NCBI GenBank assembly: GCA_033398695.1
Contig: CM065802.1
Span: forward strand, 153,002,096 to 153,066,095
Origin: Orobanche coerulescens
Lineage: Eukaryota; Streptophyta; Magnoliopsida; Lamiales; Orobanchaceae
Direction of reading: 5' to 3'
Length of the DNA stretch: 64,000 nucleotides
Position 1 is the stretch's first letter. Every line of letters starts with the position of its first letter. Positions 1 through 10,690 of the stretch are shown in pieces. The notes under the pieces are model-generated. The model was not told the origin of the DNA. It worked only from the letters and a program-made list of their open reading frames with translations, and ran no database searches. Both the position numbers and the translations under genes were made by a program.

Positions 1-1016
1 GTTTGGTATTTTGGTGTGTTTAGCTTTGATTACTGTGGTGTGTTTTGATTATTTTTGTTATTTGGCTTTGATTTATATATATATATATTTTGTTTATTTT
101 GATTTTTGAGATTTCTAGATCTGGCCATAACACCAATAAATTAGCTATATACAAGCTTCTAAAATCGTTTTAAGCGGTTAAAAAATTGTATATTCCAAAA
201 TTTTTGAGCCGTAGTCTCTCTTTCCAAGCCTTGTAGTTATCATGTAAAATCGAGTCATTTGTTACCTTGAGAAAAGAAGAATCAGTCGGTTGATAAAAAA
301 ATAGAACTGAAATTTACTTAATTTGAGGAGTTTTTGATTTTTCATGCTTAGCTAATAAACGATTTTTCTGCAAAAATTCTATTCCCTAAAAAAAAAAGTC
401 ATTGGTGAAAAGAGGCTAGTTGAAAAAAAGGGAGAGGTGTTGAGCAGCAACAGCTGCCTAATTTTGGGGGTCCAAAAATAACAACGAAAAATAAAGGACT
501 AACCCATTGTTGGTTCGTAGCTGCCGTCTCACACGAGATGAAAAATGTGTTGGTGAAAAGAGCTACACGTTAGCAAATAACAGTGTGAAAGCTATCACCT
601 AAAAAAAAGATGGAAATGTGTTGGTGAAAAGAGCTACACGTTAGCAAATAACTGTGTGAAAGCTATCACTAAAAGGGATGTAGATTATGAGTAGATTTGA
701 ATTAATTGGTGGCTGAATTTCAATACACTCAATTTCGTGAACAATCACAATATTTGATGACGCCGATGAATTTTTTTTCATATTGAGTCGAAAAATAAAC
801 GAGTGATCGAGAGCAACCAATAAAGGGAGTCGTGTGTGTCACAAGTGGGAAAAAAATAATCAACCTTTTGGGGGGAAACCTTGCATTTTGGAATTACAAA
901 AATAAAACTGTGTTTTAACTTAAAAATCATTAGTAGATTTATTTTGAATCTTGATTCATTTCTATCTACTGTGTAAAGCTGGTTGTTGTGTAAATGGCAT
1001 TTTGATCTATTTTTAT
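1..1016 (+). mobile_element. Family X LTR element, 3' internal region (left part)
   Basis: Non-coding, AT-rich DNA. About 880-1016 matches, in reverse complement, the segment at about 63850-64000, and the match resumes at 18135 beyond the LINE. I therefore read it as the untranslated 3' internal part of an LTR retrotransposon whose 3' LTR lies at 18249-19878. The left end is outside the window. No gag or pol motif was found in 1-880. The lineage is probably Ty3/gypsy, judged only from the purine tract and LTR style. Confidence 0.65.
543..669. repeat. Tandem duplication, period about 71 bp
   Basis: Two nearly identical copies (about 543-598 and 614-669) share a block beginning AAATGTGTTGGTGAAAAGAG. 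They are separated by an A-rich linker. It is a local duplication in the untranslated part of element X. Confidence 0.85.
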
Positions 1017-1030
1017 CTTTATATATAAGT
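1017..1030. repeat. Target site duplication of the RTE LINE (left)
   Basis: CTTTATATATAAGT lies next to the LINE 3' tail. The right copy at 18119-18134 is the same with one extra TA. A duplication of this length fits target-primed reverse transcription. Confidence 0.8.
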
Positions 1031-1155
1031 ACAACAACAAAAACATCTAAGCCTTAGTCCCAAAATGATTTGGGATCGGCTAACATGAATCAAGCTTTGA
1101 AACCGTCAATGATCGTTACATAAATTACATAAAAGGAGAAAAAGAGGGGAAAAAG
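1031..1155 (-). mobile_element. RTE LINE 3' terminal segment
   Basis: The plus strand starts with ACAACAACAAAAAC and then the conserved block around TTAGTCCCAAAATGATTTGG. In the LINE's own orientation this is the 3' UTR end plus a TTG-type tail. The segment is cut at 1155 by solo LTR A, and its last five bases (AAAAG) are duplicated at 5169-5173. Confidence 0.88.
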
Positions 1156-1410
1156 TGTAATATCCGGAATTTCTACTACTGTTGTTTGAGATTATTTTAT
1201 CCGAGTTATATTGTATAGCGTGGAATCTGTACAGTATGGATAAAATAAATAAGGACTGAGATGTCAGTTTTGGTATAATTGTCGTATTTGGTCGACAATT
1301 GCACTTGAGGATATAATGTGTCGAGTATATGTATTCAGTATGCCGTATGTTCGCATTTGGTATGTCGAGATGTTGGACGAGGAGAGTTGGAAATGGCTAA
1401 GTACAGCCAC

Positions 1411-2067
1411 GTTAGCGCACGCTATGAAATATGCTTAGCGCACGCTACGAGGTATGAGTAGCGCACGCTACGTGGTGAAGTTAGCGTACGCTAATGGGTT
1501 CGCATTACGTACGCTAAGGAGGATCCTTAACGTACGTAAGGCATTCTGGGAAAGGTTCGGAAGGTGGCCGACAGGTAGGCCCGGGTTGATGTTTATCGGC
1601 ATTTAGCGCACGCTACCAAGGATGGTTAGCGTACGCTAATATCAGATCGTCCGATAGGGAATCTTGGCTTTCGGCGAGTGGACCCGGCCACTTGTGACGC
1701 GTGTCCAGATAAGGTCAGTGGGTGTTTGTCATTTAGGGCTAGCGCACGCTAAACCGTATGGTTAGCACACGCTAATTCCAGATCGGTCAGAGGAATCCCG
1801 GAAATCACGGATGCTTTCGGCATGTGGGGACACGAGTGGTAAGTGAATACTGTAGTAAGTCAACTTCGGATAGCGCACGCTAAGGGCAAGGACTTGCGTA
1901 CGCTAGACATGATGTTTTACGTACGCTAATGCATGGGCATTACGTATGTAAGCACATGTACAAAGCCAGACAGTAGCCTCTGGGCTGCGATAGCGCACGC
2001 TAACAAAGTCAGTTAGCGCATGCTAAGGCTGTAGTGCACGCTAAACATGAGATGTTAGCGCACGCTA
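1411..2067 (+). promoter_or_regulatory. Phased TAGCGYRCGCTA palindrome array in U3 of LTR A
   Basis: About 18 copies of an imperfect palindrome, core TAGCGCACGCTA or TAGCGTACGCTA, with ACGTACGT variants. The first six centres fall at about 1418.5, 1441.5, 1464.5, 1487.5, 1510.5 and 1533.5, exactly 23 bp apart. Later groups (for example about 1988-2067) are spaced 21-23 bp. The array ends about 12 bp before the TATA box, so it occupies the U3 promoter. A dimer-binding operator role is inference. Confidence 0.8.
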
Positions 2068-2077
2068 GTAATGTATT

Positions 2078-2087
2078 CTATATAAGG
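2078..2087 (+). promoter_or_regulatory. TATA box of LTR A
   Basis: CTATATAAGG lies just after the palindrome array. The equivalent position in B reads CTATATAAGG (9891-9901, minus) and CCATATAAGG (15864-15873, minus). Transcription would start about 30 bp downstream. Confidence 0.7.
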
Positions 2088-2968
2088 GGACAGACGGGTG
2101 TTATGAAGCATTTCGTCCATTTCATTTCTTTCACTCGATAGAGAGAACCTTGGGAGGACATTTGGAGTTCCTAAACACTGAGGGATGATCCTCTTTAACA
2201 AGATTAAAGATGGAAATCATGGATTAAAGCTTTGTTCTTTAAATCATTGGCGATTCTTGGAAATGGATTCAACCTTGGAAATCAATCCATTCCTTCAAAA
2301 AGGTAATCACTCTTTGGATTTTGTTTGGATTGATTATTGATGTTCTTGAGTTGATGATTATCATATATTCGAGTTGATGAGCATGATAACGAGTTGGATT
2401 ACCGAACTAAGTTAGTGTTGTTATCAATATATGAGTATTGATATGTTTCGTATGGTTTTGGATAGAATTCAAGAGATATGTTGATGTATTTCCCTTATTC
2501 AATTCGGATTTTTGATGTTTTGTCGTTGGTTACTTCGTATGGTAACGATTATGGTGGTGGTGTTGTGATTCTTGAAGTTATATGAATTGTATGTCGAAGA
2601 ACATGATGAATAAGGATTTTTAGATGTTAGAACACATCGGATTATGTTATTTTATGGACCATGAACGTGAATTCGGATAATTCGTGTTCTTGAAGAACTA
2701 TTGAATTATATATGTCATGATTTTTATGAATAAGAACTGGAAATTGGAAAGGTTACGGATGATTTTGGAATATGATTATTCATGATAATAACCGGTAAAT
2801 TGTTCTATGAATTTACCAAATATGAACAAGAAGGAATCTTGTTGATTCGTGTTTAAAGATTAAAGTTGGAATCGAATATGTTATGAAATCCTTAATATCG
2901 AGATGAGTTGTTCATTGATATGATGGAAGTGTTAGACGATGCTTGGAATGCACGCCTCTGTACAACAT

Positions 2969-3048
2969 TAGCGCACGCTAAGCTTACTGGCTAGCGCACA
3001 CTAACGGGAGTGACTTAGCGCACGCTACGTTATGTTTAACGTGCGCTA
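2969..3048 (+). repeat. Second TAGCG palindrome cluster in LTR A
   Basis: Four motif copies start at 2969, 2992, 3016 and 3037, spaced 21-24 bp. They lie about 0.9 kb downstream of the TATA box, inside the transcribed part of the LTR. The same cluster is kept in B at about 9143-9230 and 15117-15205. Confidence 0.78.
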
Positions 3049-3867
3049 AGTAGACAGACAGTGCAGTATTTTCGTGTTGTGGTTATGAATTCATGCTGGT
3101 TCGAGTTGGATTGTACAGACTATGTTTTACCGAGATATTGTAGAACCGTTGAGTTTGTTGATTGATTATATCGGTTATGGATTATTATCGGATATGTGTC
3201 AATTGATTACTTCAATAGGTTGAGATTATTGATCGGTGATTATAACCGTATGTTGCGGCCGTGTTCGAGTATGTTCGTGAATTGCTTTGGTCAGGGCCGA
3301 GGAGATTGTAGACGACGGCAAGGAATTAGTAACGACTTCATCGGTATCAAGGCAAGTTATTACTTGCTCAGTTATAATATTTAACGAATAGTTTCGGTTT
3401 CATTTCGTTTATAATGCACATAGCGATGATTATTATTGTGAACTCGGGGTATTTGGATTGTATATCGTTCTTCCGATTCTGGGAGGTAAATAATAATGTA
3501 TATGCTTTATCTCGGTTATTGGTATGTTCGGGTATCAAGGTTACGTTGCGAGAAGGATGAGGATATGAATACCTATAGTTCATGGTGCATTTGGATCGTC
3601 GAGCATTGAGGATAATCGCCGGTGATGATTTCACATCGAGATTGCTCCTGAAGGACTCGGGACAAGTATCTTAGTTTTGATTTCGTTTTAGTGTTGATGA
3701 TGTTGATCATGCAGGTTGTCTTTCATATTGCTGAACATGAGGTCGTACTAGTTGTTTTGTCATAATGTCGTTCATGTTATTGAGTCATGTGTTGTTCATG
3801 TCGATGAACATATTAATTTGCATATGTGTATTGTTTATGTTGTTTATGTTGTGTTGATCCATTGGGA

Positions 3868-4180
3868 TCGTATGATCTATGCTGAGGGCGCTGGATCAGA
3901 TGTCCACCTCGTTATGGTCCGACGGGATCATCTTGGGATCTATGCTGAGGGCGCTGGATCATTGGACGGGTTCTTCCACCTCGTTATGGTCCGACGGGAT
4001 CATCTTGGGATCTATGCTGAGGGCGCTGGATTGTTGGAGTACCCAGTGTTGTGTTGATGGAATCATATGGATTCGCATCGTTAGTTTTGCATATGTTGTT
4101 GTTTATATGTATATTGTTGGTTATCCACCTCGTTTTGATCTGGTATGATCATCTTGGGACCTATGCTAAGGGCGCTGGGT
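3868..4180 (+). repeat. Minisatellite with GCTGAGGGCGCTGGAT core
   Basis: Four units carry ATGCTGAGGGCGCTGGAT or a close variant, spaced about 66-70 bp with one longer gap. The linkers share blocks such as CCACCTCGTTATGGTCCGAC. The same repeat is present in both LTRs of B (about 7995-8315 and 13980-14295). Overlapping ORFs here are translated repeat units. Confidence 0.82.
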
Positions 4181-5168
4181 CATGGGATTTCCATTGAGTA
4201 TACACTGTTGATATTGTTTTGAGCATATTGACGTTGTCATATGAGTATGCATTTGTAGGTCTTGTGTTAGGACCATGTCCGTTTGTGGTATTGATCCGAC
4301 CTTGGATTTGACTGACATGATTGTCGTGGCATTTCATATCTTGAGGTATGTTCCGTATTTTCCTTTGGTATTTGTCTATTGATGGACAATCGGTTGTCGT
4401 CTTGCGATTTGATGATGCTATCCGATAGATCGTATTGGTCAGAACTGGTATATTTTCATATCATGGGTTGATGATGATAGTTTGAGAATCTTGAGTATTG
4501 TTTGAGGTACAATACAGATATTATGTTCGAATTTATTGGTTAATCAAGTACGAGATGTGAAATGTGATAATGGTTATCCTGTCGAGAATTATTTGAGTAA
4601 GTAAAGTTACTACGATAAGATTACATTGGTCGTATTCTTATTTTGTATTCTCATTGGTATGTAATTATTAATGTGATGTGATTGATATCATTGTTGGATA
4701 TTATGGCTGACCCCGTCGTGGGATTTCTTTTTAGGTTCTTGAGGTATCGAGCTTGTAGCGGTCGTGGAGAGATGAGCTTCCCGGAGGATACTGGCTAGGA
4801 CATGTTTTTGTATTGAGTTTCCTGATCAATTGCTGTATTTCCGCTGCTAGAGTACTTTTAACTATCGTCTTTCCCGCTGCGTGAGTATTTTTAAATGACT
4901 TTTGATATCTAGTAACTTGAGTTACTTTGGAAATCGTTTTCTAAACTATTGAGTTCTGGCCATTGGGCCTTGCCCTTTTTAAAATGAGGTTTTACGACGC
5001 TTTTGATAAACGAGTTTTATAACGTCTTCGAACATTTTTAAAGATAGTACTGTCGTTAGCCTCTTGGGTATTTGTAAATGTTTGCAAAAATTTCTTTTAG
5101 CCTTGTGGGTTCCATCTCTCGGGGCCCACGGCGCTGTAATATTTCCGGTTCAATCTGGGGGTGTTACA

Positions 5169-7104
5169 AAAAGTAGAGAAAAAAGCAAATAAAAAAAGAG
5201 AATGAATGTTAAAAAAAATGAAAAATCCTGAAAAATAAATTAAATGATAACATGGAATTAAAAAAAAAAGAATCAGATTCCATCCACCATCCGTATTCTT
5301 TCCCGCCACATTTGCCTCTCTATCGCCATACTTTCTCCAATTCCAAGAAACCGCATATCATTTTCAATCATCTTTATCCAAGTTTTCTTGGGTCTTCCTC
5401 TACCTTTCACAACATTACTTGTTCCCCAACTTTATAGCCTCCTCACTGGGGCATCAACAGGTCTTCTTCTCACATAACCAAATCATCGTAATCGATTCTC
5501 CATCATCTTGTCTTCTATAGCCGCAACTCTTACCTTCTCTCTAATCACCTCATTTCTGAGCCGATCCTTTTTTGTATGACCACACATCCATCGTAGCATA
5601 CGCATCTCCGCCACATTCATCTTTTGAACATGACACTATTTTACAGCCCAACACTCGGGGCCATATAACAACTTAGGCCTAATTGCCATGCGGTAAAATT
5701 TACCCTTTAATCTATAAGGCATGTCAAGATCACATAAAACTCATGTGGCACTCTTCCACTTCAACCACACGGCCTTTATTCTGTGAGCTACATCCCCATC
5801 TAGCTCTCCATCCTTTTGGATAATAGATCCAAGATACCGAAAGAAAGTAGATCCATGAACAACTTTCCCATCAAATGTGATCACCCCCGCCTCTCTATCA
5901 CTGTTTTCGCTAAACCTACACTCCATATATTCAGTCTTACTTCTGCTCAGCCTAAAGCCTCGAGCTTCGAAAGTATCCCTCCAAATTTCCAATTTCTGTT
6001 GCACTCCAACCTTCGTTTCATCAATCAACACAATATCATCTGCAAACATCATACACCACGAAACGTCATTTTGAATTTCTCTTGTCAATTCGTCCATGAC
6101 TATGGCAAAGAGAAAAGGACTAAGAGCAGATCCTTGATGCACCCCAATCGTAATAGGGTATTCTTCTGTCTTCCCAACATTAGTACGTACACTTGTACTA
6201 GCTCCCTCATACATGTCCTTTATAATGTCAATATATTTCTGCGATATACCCTTCTTTGCTAAGACCCACCAAAGTACTTCTCTTGGTACTTTATCATATG
6301 CCTTCTCAATAAAAACCATATGTAGATTTTTCTTTTTATCTCGATAATGTTCCATCAACTGCCGGATAAGATAAATTGCTTCCATGGTCGATCTTTCAGG
6401 CATAAATCCAAACTGATTTTCTGTTATCTTCACACATTTCCTGATACTTTGTTCAAACACTCGTTCCCACAACTTCATGTTATGACTCATTAGTTTAATT
6501 CCGCGATAATTAGAACAATCTTGAACATCACCTTTGTTCTTATACAAAGGGACGGGAATACTTTTCCTCCATGCTGATGGCATCTTATTGCTTCTCCAAA
6601 TCTTATTGAAAAGCATAGTTACCCATTCGATCCCTCTCTCCCCCAAACACCTCCAAACTTCAATAGGTATACCATCTGGTCCTTCTGCTTTCTTTGACCC
6701 CATCTTCTTCAATGCAATTATCACTTCACCATTTTGAATTCTCCTTTTAAAATCTCAGTTAACCATACTTGAGGGGATGTTTAAATTCCCAATATCTTGT
6801 TCTTGATGGCCATTGAATAGGGTATCAAAGTATGACCTCCATCTCTCTTTTATCTCTTTATCTTGAACCAAAACTTTTTGGTCAGTATCTTTTACACATT
6901 TAACTTTTCCAATATCTCACGTCTTCTTCTCTCTCATTCGAGCAAGTTTATAGATATCTTTTTTCCCTTCTTTTGTATCTAATCTTGCATATAATTCTTG
7001 ATTGACCTTTGATCGGGCATTTCGCACTGCCTTTTTAGCTTCTGTTCGAGCTTTCTTGTACTTCTCATAATTCTCATCACTCGAGCATTTACCTAGTACC
7101 TTAT
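5169..7104 (-). pseudogene. RTE LINE reverse transcriptase region (broken)
   Basis: The longest open part is 6724-5741 on the minus strand (327 codons) and is clearly a non-LTR reverse transcriptase. Early motifs include KKAEGPDGIP and NYRGIKLMSH. Motif B contains HQGSALSPFLF and motif C is FADD. Motif A reads MVFIEKAYDKVP, two residues shorter than the usual plant form and without its first, catalytic aspartate, so the enzyme should be dead. Upstream (7104-6740), linker sequence continues from the endonuclease part beyond element B. Downstream (5740-5175) the C-terminal region (LLYGPECWAVK, RWMCGHTKKDR) is interrupted by stops. Confidence 0.9.
7100..7104. repeat. Target site duplication of element B (left)
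   Basis: CTTAT here and at 16649-16653 directly flank element B. The perfect 5 bp match fixes its ends and shows that it inserted into the LINE. Confidence 0.9.
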
Positions 7105-10100
7105 TGTAACACCCCAGATTTAATCGGGAATATTACAGCGCCGTGGGCCCCGAGATGGAACCCACAAGGCTGAAGGAAATTTTCGCAAACATTAACAAAT
7201 GCCCAAGAGGCCAACAACGGTACTATCTTTAAAAATTCGCAAAGACTTATAAAATCCATTTATCGAAAACCGTCGTAAAAACTCATTTGAAATCGCAATG
7301 CCAAACTGCCGACACACAAAAATTTAGAAAGCAATTTCCAAAGTAATCTCAGTTACCAGATACCGAAAGATCATTTCAAAATACTCACGAAGCGGAAAAA
7401 GACCAACCATAAAGATACTCTAGCAGCGGAATACAAGAACCAATCAAGAAACTCAATGCACAAAACATGTCCTAGCCAGTATCCTCCGGGAAGCTCATCT
7501 CTTCACGACCGCTACAAGCTCGACACTCCAAGAACCTAAAAAGAAATCCCACGACGGGGTCAGCCATAATATCCAACAATGATAACCGTCACATCACATT
7601 AATAATTACATACCAATGAGAATACAACATAAGAATACGACCAATGTAACCTTATCGTCATAACCTTACCAAAATTCACATCTCGCACAGTACCCAAGGT
7701 TCTCAAAACATCCTCATAACTCACTGTTACGAAATCTACTAACTCTGTCCAATCCAAATCCGTCGGGTAACATCATCACATCTCGACACGAAATCCAATT
7801 GCCCATCAAAGACAAATACCAAGGGAAATACGAAGCATACCTCAAGATGCACAATCTCATGATACTCATGTCAGTCTAATCCGAGATCAGATCAAAGCAA
7901 CATACGAACACGGTCCTAACACAAGACCTACAAATGCATACTCATGTTACAACGTCAATATGATCACAACAATAACAATAATGTATACTCAATGGAAATC
8001 CGACAATCCAGCGCCCTCGGCATAGATCCCCTTGATGAACCTATCAGATCATCATAAGGTGGATAACCAACAATACACATATGAAAAACAACACATGATA
8101 AAATCAATGATGCGAATTCACAAGATTCCATCAACACAATATTGGTAATCCAACGATCCAGCGCCCTCAGCATAGATCCCCATGATGATCCTGTCGAACC
8201 AACGCATGGTGGAAAACCTGTCCAACGATCCAGCGCCCTCAGCATAGATCCCCATGATGATCCCATCGAACCAACGCATGGTGGACATCCGATCCAGCGC
8301 CCTCAGCATAGATCCTCATGATCCCTTCGGATCATTCACAACATAACAATGCAATTATGCATACACATATGCAAATCAATATGTTCATCAACATAAACAA
8401 CATACGAATCAAGACATGAACGACACTATGATGACACAACTAGGACGACCTCATGTTCAGCAACATGAATGACAACCTGCATGATCAAATCACTAACACT
8501 AACTGAATCGATATAAGATACTTGCCCGAGCCCTTCAGGAGAAATCTCGATATCAAACCATCACCGATGATTATCCGCAATGCTCGGCGATCCAAACGTA
8601 CCATGGACTACAGATACTCATATCCTCGTCTTTACCATAATGTAACCTCGATACCCGAATATGCCAATAACCGAAATGAGTCATAACCTTACGATTTAAC
8701 TCCTAGAATCGAAAAGACAACACATAATCCAAATCTCCAGAATTTGCAGTAATAATCATTACTATATGCATTATAAATGAAATGAAACTGAAACCATTCA
8801 TTAAACATTATAACTGAGCAAGTAATAACTTGCCTCGATACCGATACCACGAAGCTGCTACCGAATACATTGCCTTTGTCTACGAGCTCCTCAGCCCCGA
8901 TCAAAAGCAACACAACGGACATACTCGAACACGACCGCAACATCCGGTTATAATCACCGATCAATAATCTCAACCTATCGAAGTAATCAAATAACACATA
9001 TCCGATAACAATTAGCAACCGACAAAACTAACCAATCGAACTCAACGGTTCAACAAAACCTCCAATAAACACAGTCAGAACAAATCAAATCAAACCATCA
9101 CGAATTCATAATAACAACACAAAAATACTGCACTGTCTGCCTACTTAGCGCACGTTAAATGCATAACGTAGCGTGCGCTAAGTTGCTTCCGTTAGCGTGC
9201 GCTAGCCAGTAAGCTTAGCGTGCGCTAATGCTGTACAGTGGCATGCATTCCAAGCATCGACTAACATCTTGCGACTACAAATCCGAATGAAGGGAGACAT
9301 AAATCTCCATATCTCTAGAAGATAAATGACACCATAACTATCACAAGGATCATATCAATATCCATATATCAATAACACATCAACAATCAAACCGACTCGA
9401 TAACAAGGATAATATCATACTCAATCTGGAATTCAACCTAGTATCATGATTCATCTCATCTAAATCGACCAATATAATTACCAAGATTCATAAATCCATC
9501 TTAGATCGGATTAAATGAATCAACATCCTTATAGTATGAAGAATCTTAACTAACATCCGAAACTCTTATCAAAATTCCATTGAATCTCATATAACATCAT
9601 CATCTGATTATCCAACATGCTCCTCACATGTAATCATCCAAGAAAAACGAACCACCATCAAGAGGATACGAAAATTACCTGGATTGGATGAACCAAGAAT
9701 AAGAACACTTGACTCCATTCCAAGAATCATGAATAACTTGAAGAACAAGGCTTGAATCCATGCTCTCCATCTTAATCTTGTTAAAGATCATCATCTCACC
9801 GTGTTTGGGAACCTCAAGAACCTCCCAAAGCTCTCTTTATCGACTGAAGGAGAAAGAATGGACTAAATGCATTTCAAAAACCGTCTGTCCCCTTATATAG
9901 AATACATTACTAGCGTGCGCTAAACCTTATGTTTAGCGTGCGCAACAGCCTTAGCGTGCGCTAACTGACTTTGTTAGCGTGCGCTATCGCAGCCTGCAGG
10001 CTCTTTATGCGGCCGTACATGTGCTTACGTACGTAATGCCCATGCATTAGCGTACGTAACTTACACTGTCTAGCGTACGCAAGTCCTTACATTTAGCGTG

Positions 10101-10674
10101 CGCTAATACCAGTTGACTTGCTACAATCTACACCTACCACGAAGATGCTCGTGACCCCACATGCCGAAAGCAACCAATAAAGCCAAGAGTCCCTGTTGAC
10201 TGATATACAGTTAGCGTGCGCTAATCAACATGCATTAGCGTGTGCTAACACTACATTACAACATCCGTTGACTTATCAGAATGTGCGCCGAAAGTGGCCA
10301 GGTCTATGCGTAGATTCCTCCCGATCAGACTGCATTAGCGTGCGTTATCTTATATCTGTAGCATGCGCTAAACCTGCACGATAGCGTGCGCTATTCATGA
10401 TTATTTGCGTGCACTAATAATGTTACGCTTAGCCATTTCAGCTATTCTTGTCCAACTTCTCGACATACCAAATACGAACATACGGCATACCAAATATACA
10501 TTACTCAACACATTATATCCTCAAATACAATTGTCGACCAAATACGACAATTATACCAATACTGACATCTCAGTCCTTCATTTATTTTATCAATACTGTA
10601 CAGATTCCACGCTGTACAACATAACTCGGATAAAATAACATTAAACAATAGTAGTAGAAATTTCGGATATTACA
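7105..10674 (-). repeat. 3' LTR of element B
   Basis: On the minus strand it begins TGTAATATCC (at 10674) and ends GGGTGTTACA (at 7105). It contains the TAGCG palindrome array (about 9911-10420), TATA box (9891-9901), downstream cluster (about 9143-9230) and GAGGGCGCTGGAT minisatellite (about 7995-8315). Small ORFs inside match repeats and show no known domain. Confidence 0.92.
9911..10420 (-). promoter_or_regulatory. TAGCG palindrome array, U3 of B 3' LTR
   Basis: More than a dozen copies of TAGCGTGCGCTA and variants. The first starts (9911, 9934, 9952, 9975) are 18-23 bp apart. ACGTACGT variants occur around 10024-10075. The array lies upstream (minus strand) of the TATA at 9891-9901. Confidence 0.8.
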
Positions 10675-10690
10675 TACTACACCACTTAAA
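10675..10690 (-). other. Degraded polypurine tract of element B
   Basis: On the minus strand a TTTCGAGGACGAAACTT block is followed by AAGTGGTGTAGTA and then the LTR start. In related gypsy elements that block lies at the end of pol, just before the purine tract. The tract here is impure. Confidence 0.65.

Larger units (their letters stand above)
1156..5168 (+). mobile_element. Solo LTR A (TAGCG family, about 4.0 kb)
   Basis: Begins TGTAATATCC and ends GGGTGTTACA (TG...CA), flanked by a perfect 5 bp duplication AAAAG (1151-1155, 5169-5173). There is no primer site, purine tract or internal region, so this is a solo LTR left by LTR-LTR recombination. It is homologous along its length to the LTRs of element B in reverse orientation. 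It holds a palindrome array (1411-2067), a TATA box (2078-2087), a second short palindrome cluster (2969-3048) and a roughly 67 bp minisatellite (3868-4180). Short ORFs at 3196-3384, 3752-4057 and 3879-4148 arise from repeats and look non-coding. Confidence 0.92.

Noticed and set aside
1411..2067. Regularly spaced short repeats resembling a CRISPR array
   Set aside because: Repeats are 12-14 bp with about 10 bp linkers, imperfect, inside a plant LTR promoter, with no cas genes.
3752..4148. Overlapping ORFs with repeated AEGAG and ALD motifs as a repeat protein
   Set aside because: They are translations of the minisatellite in more than one frame and have counterparts on both strands in other LTR copies.
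5816..6262. 148-codon plus-strand ORF
   Set aside because: Antisense of the LINE reverse transcriptase.
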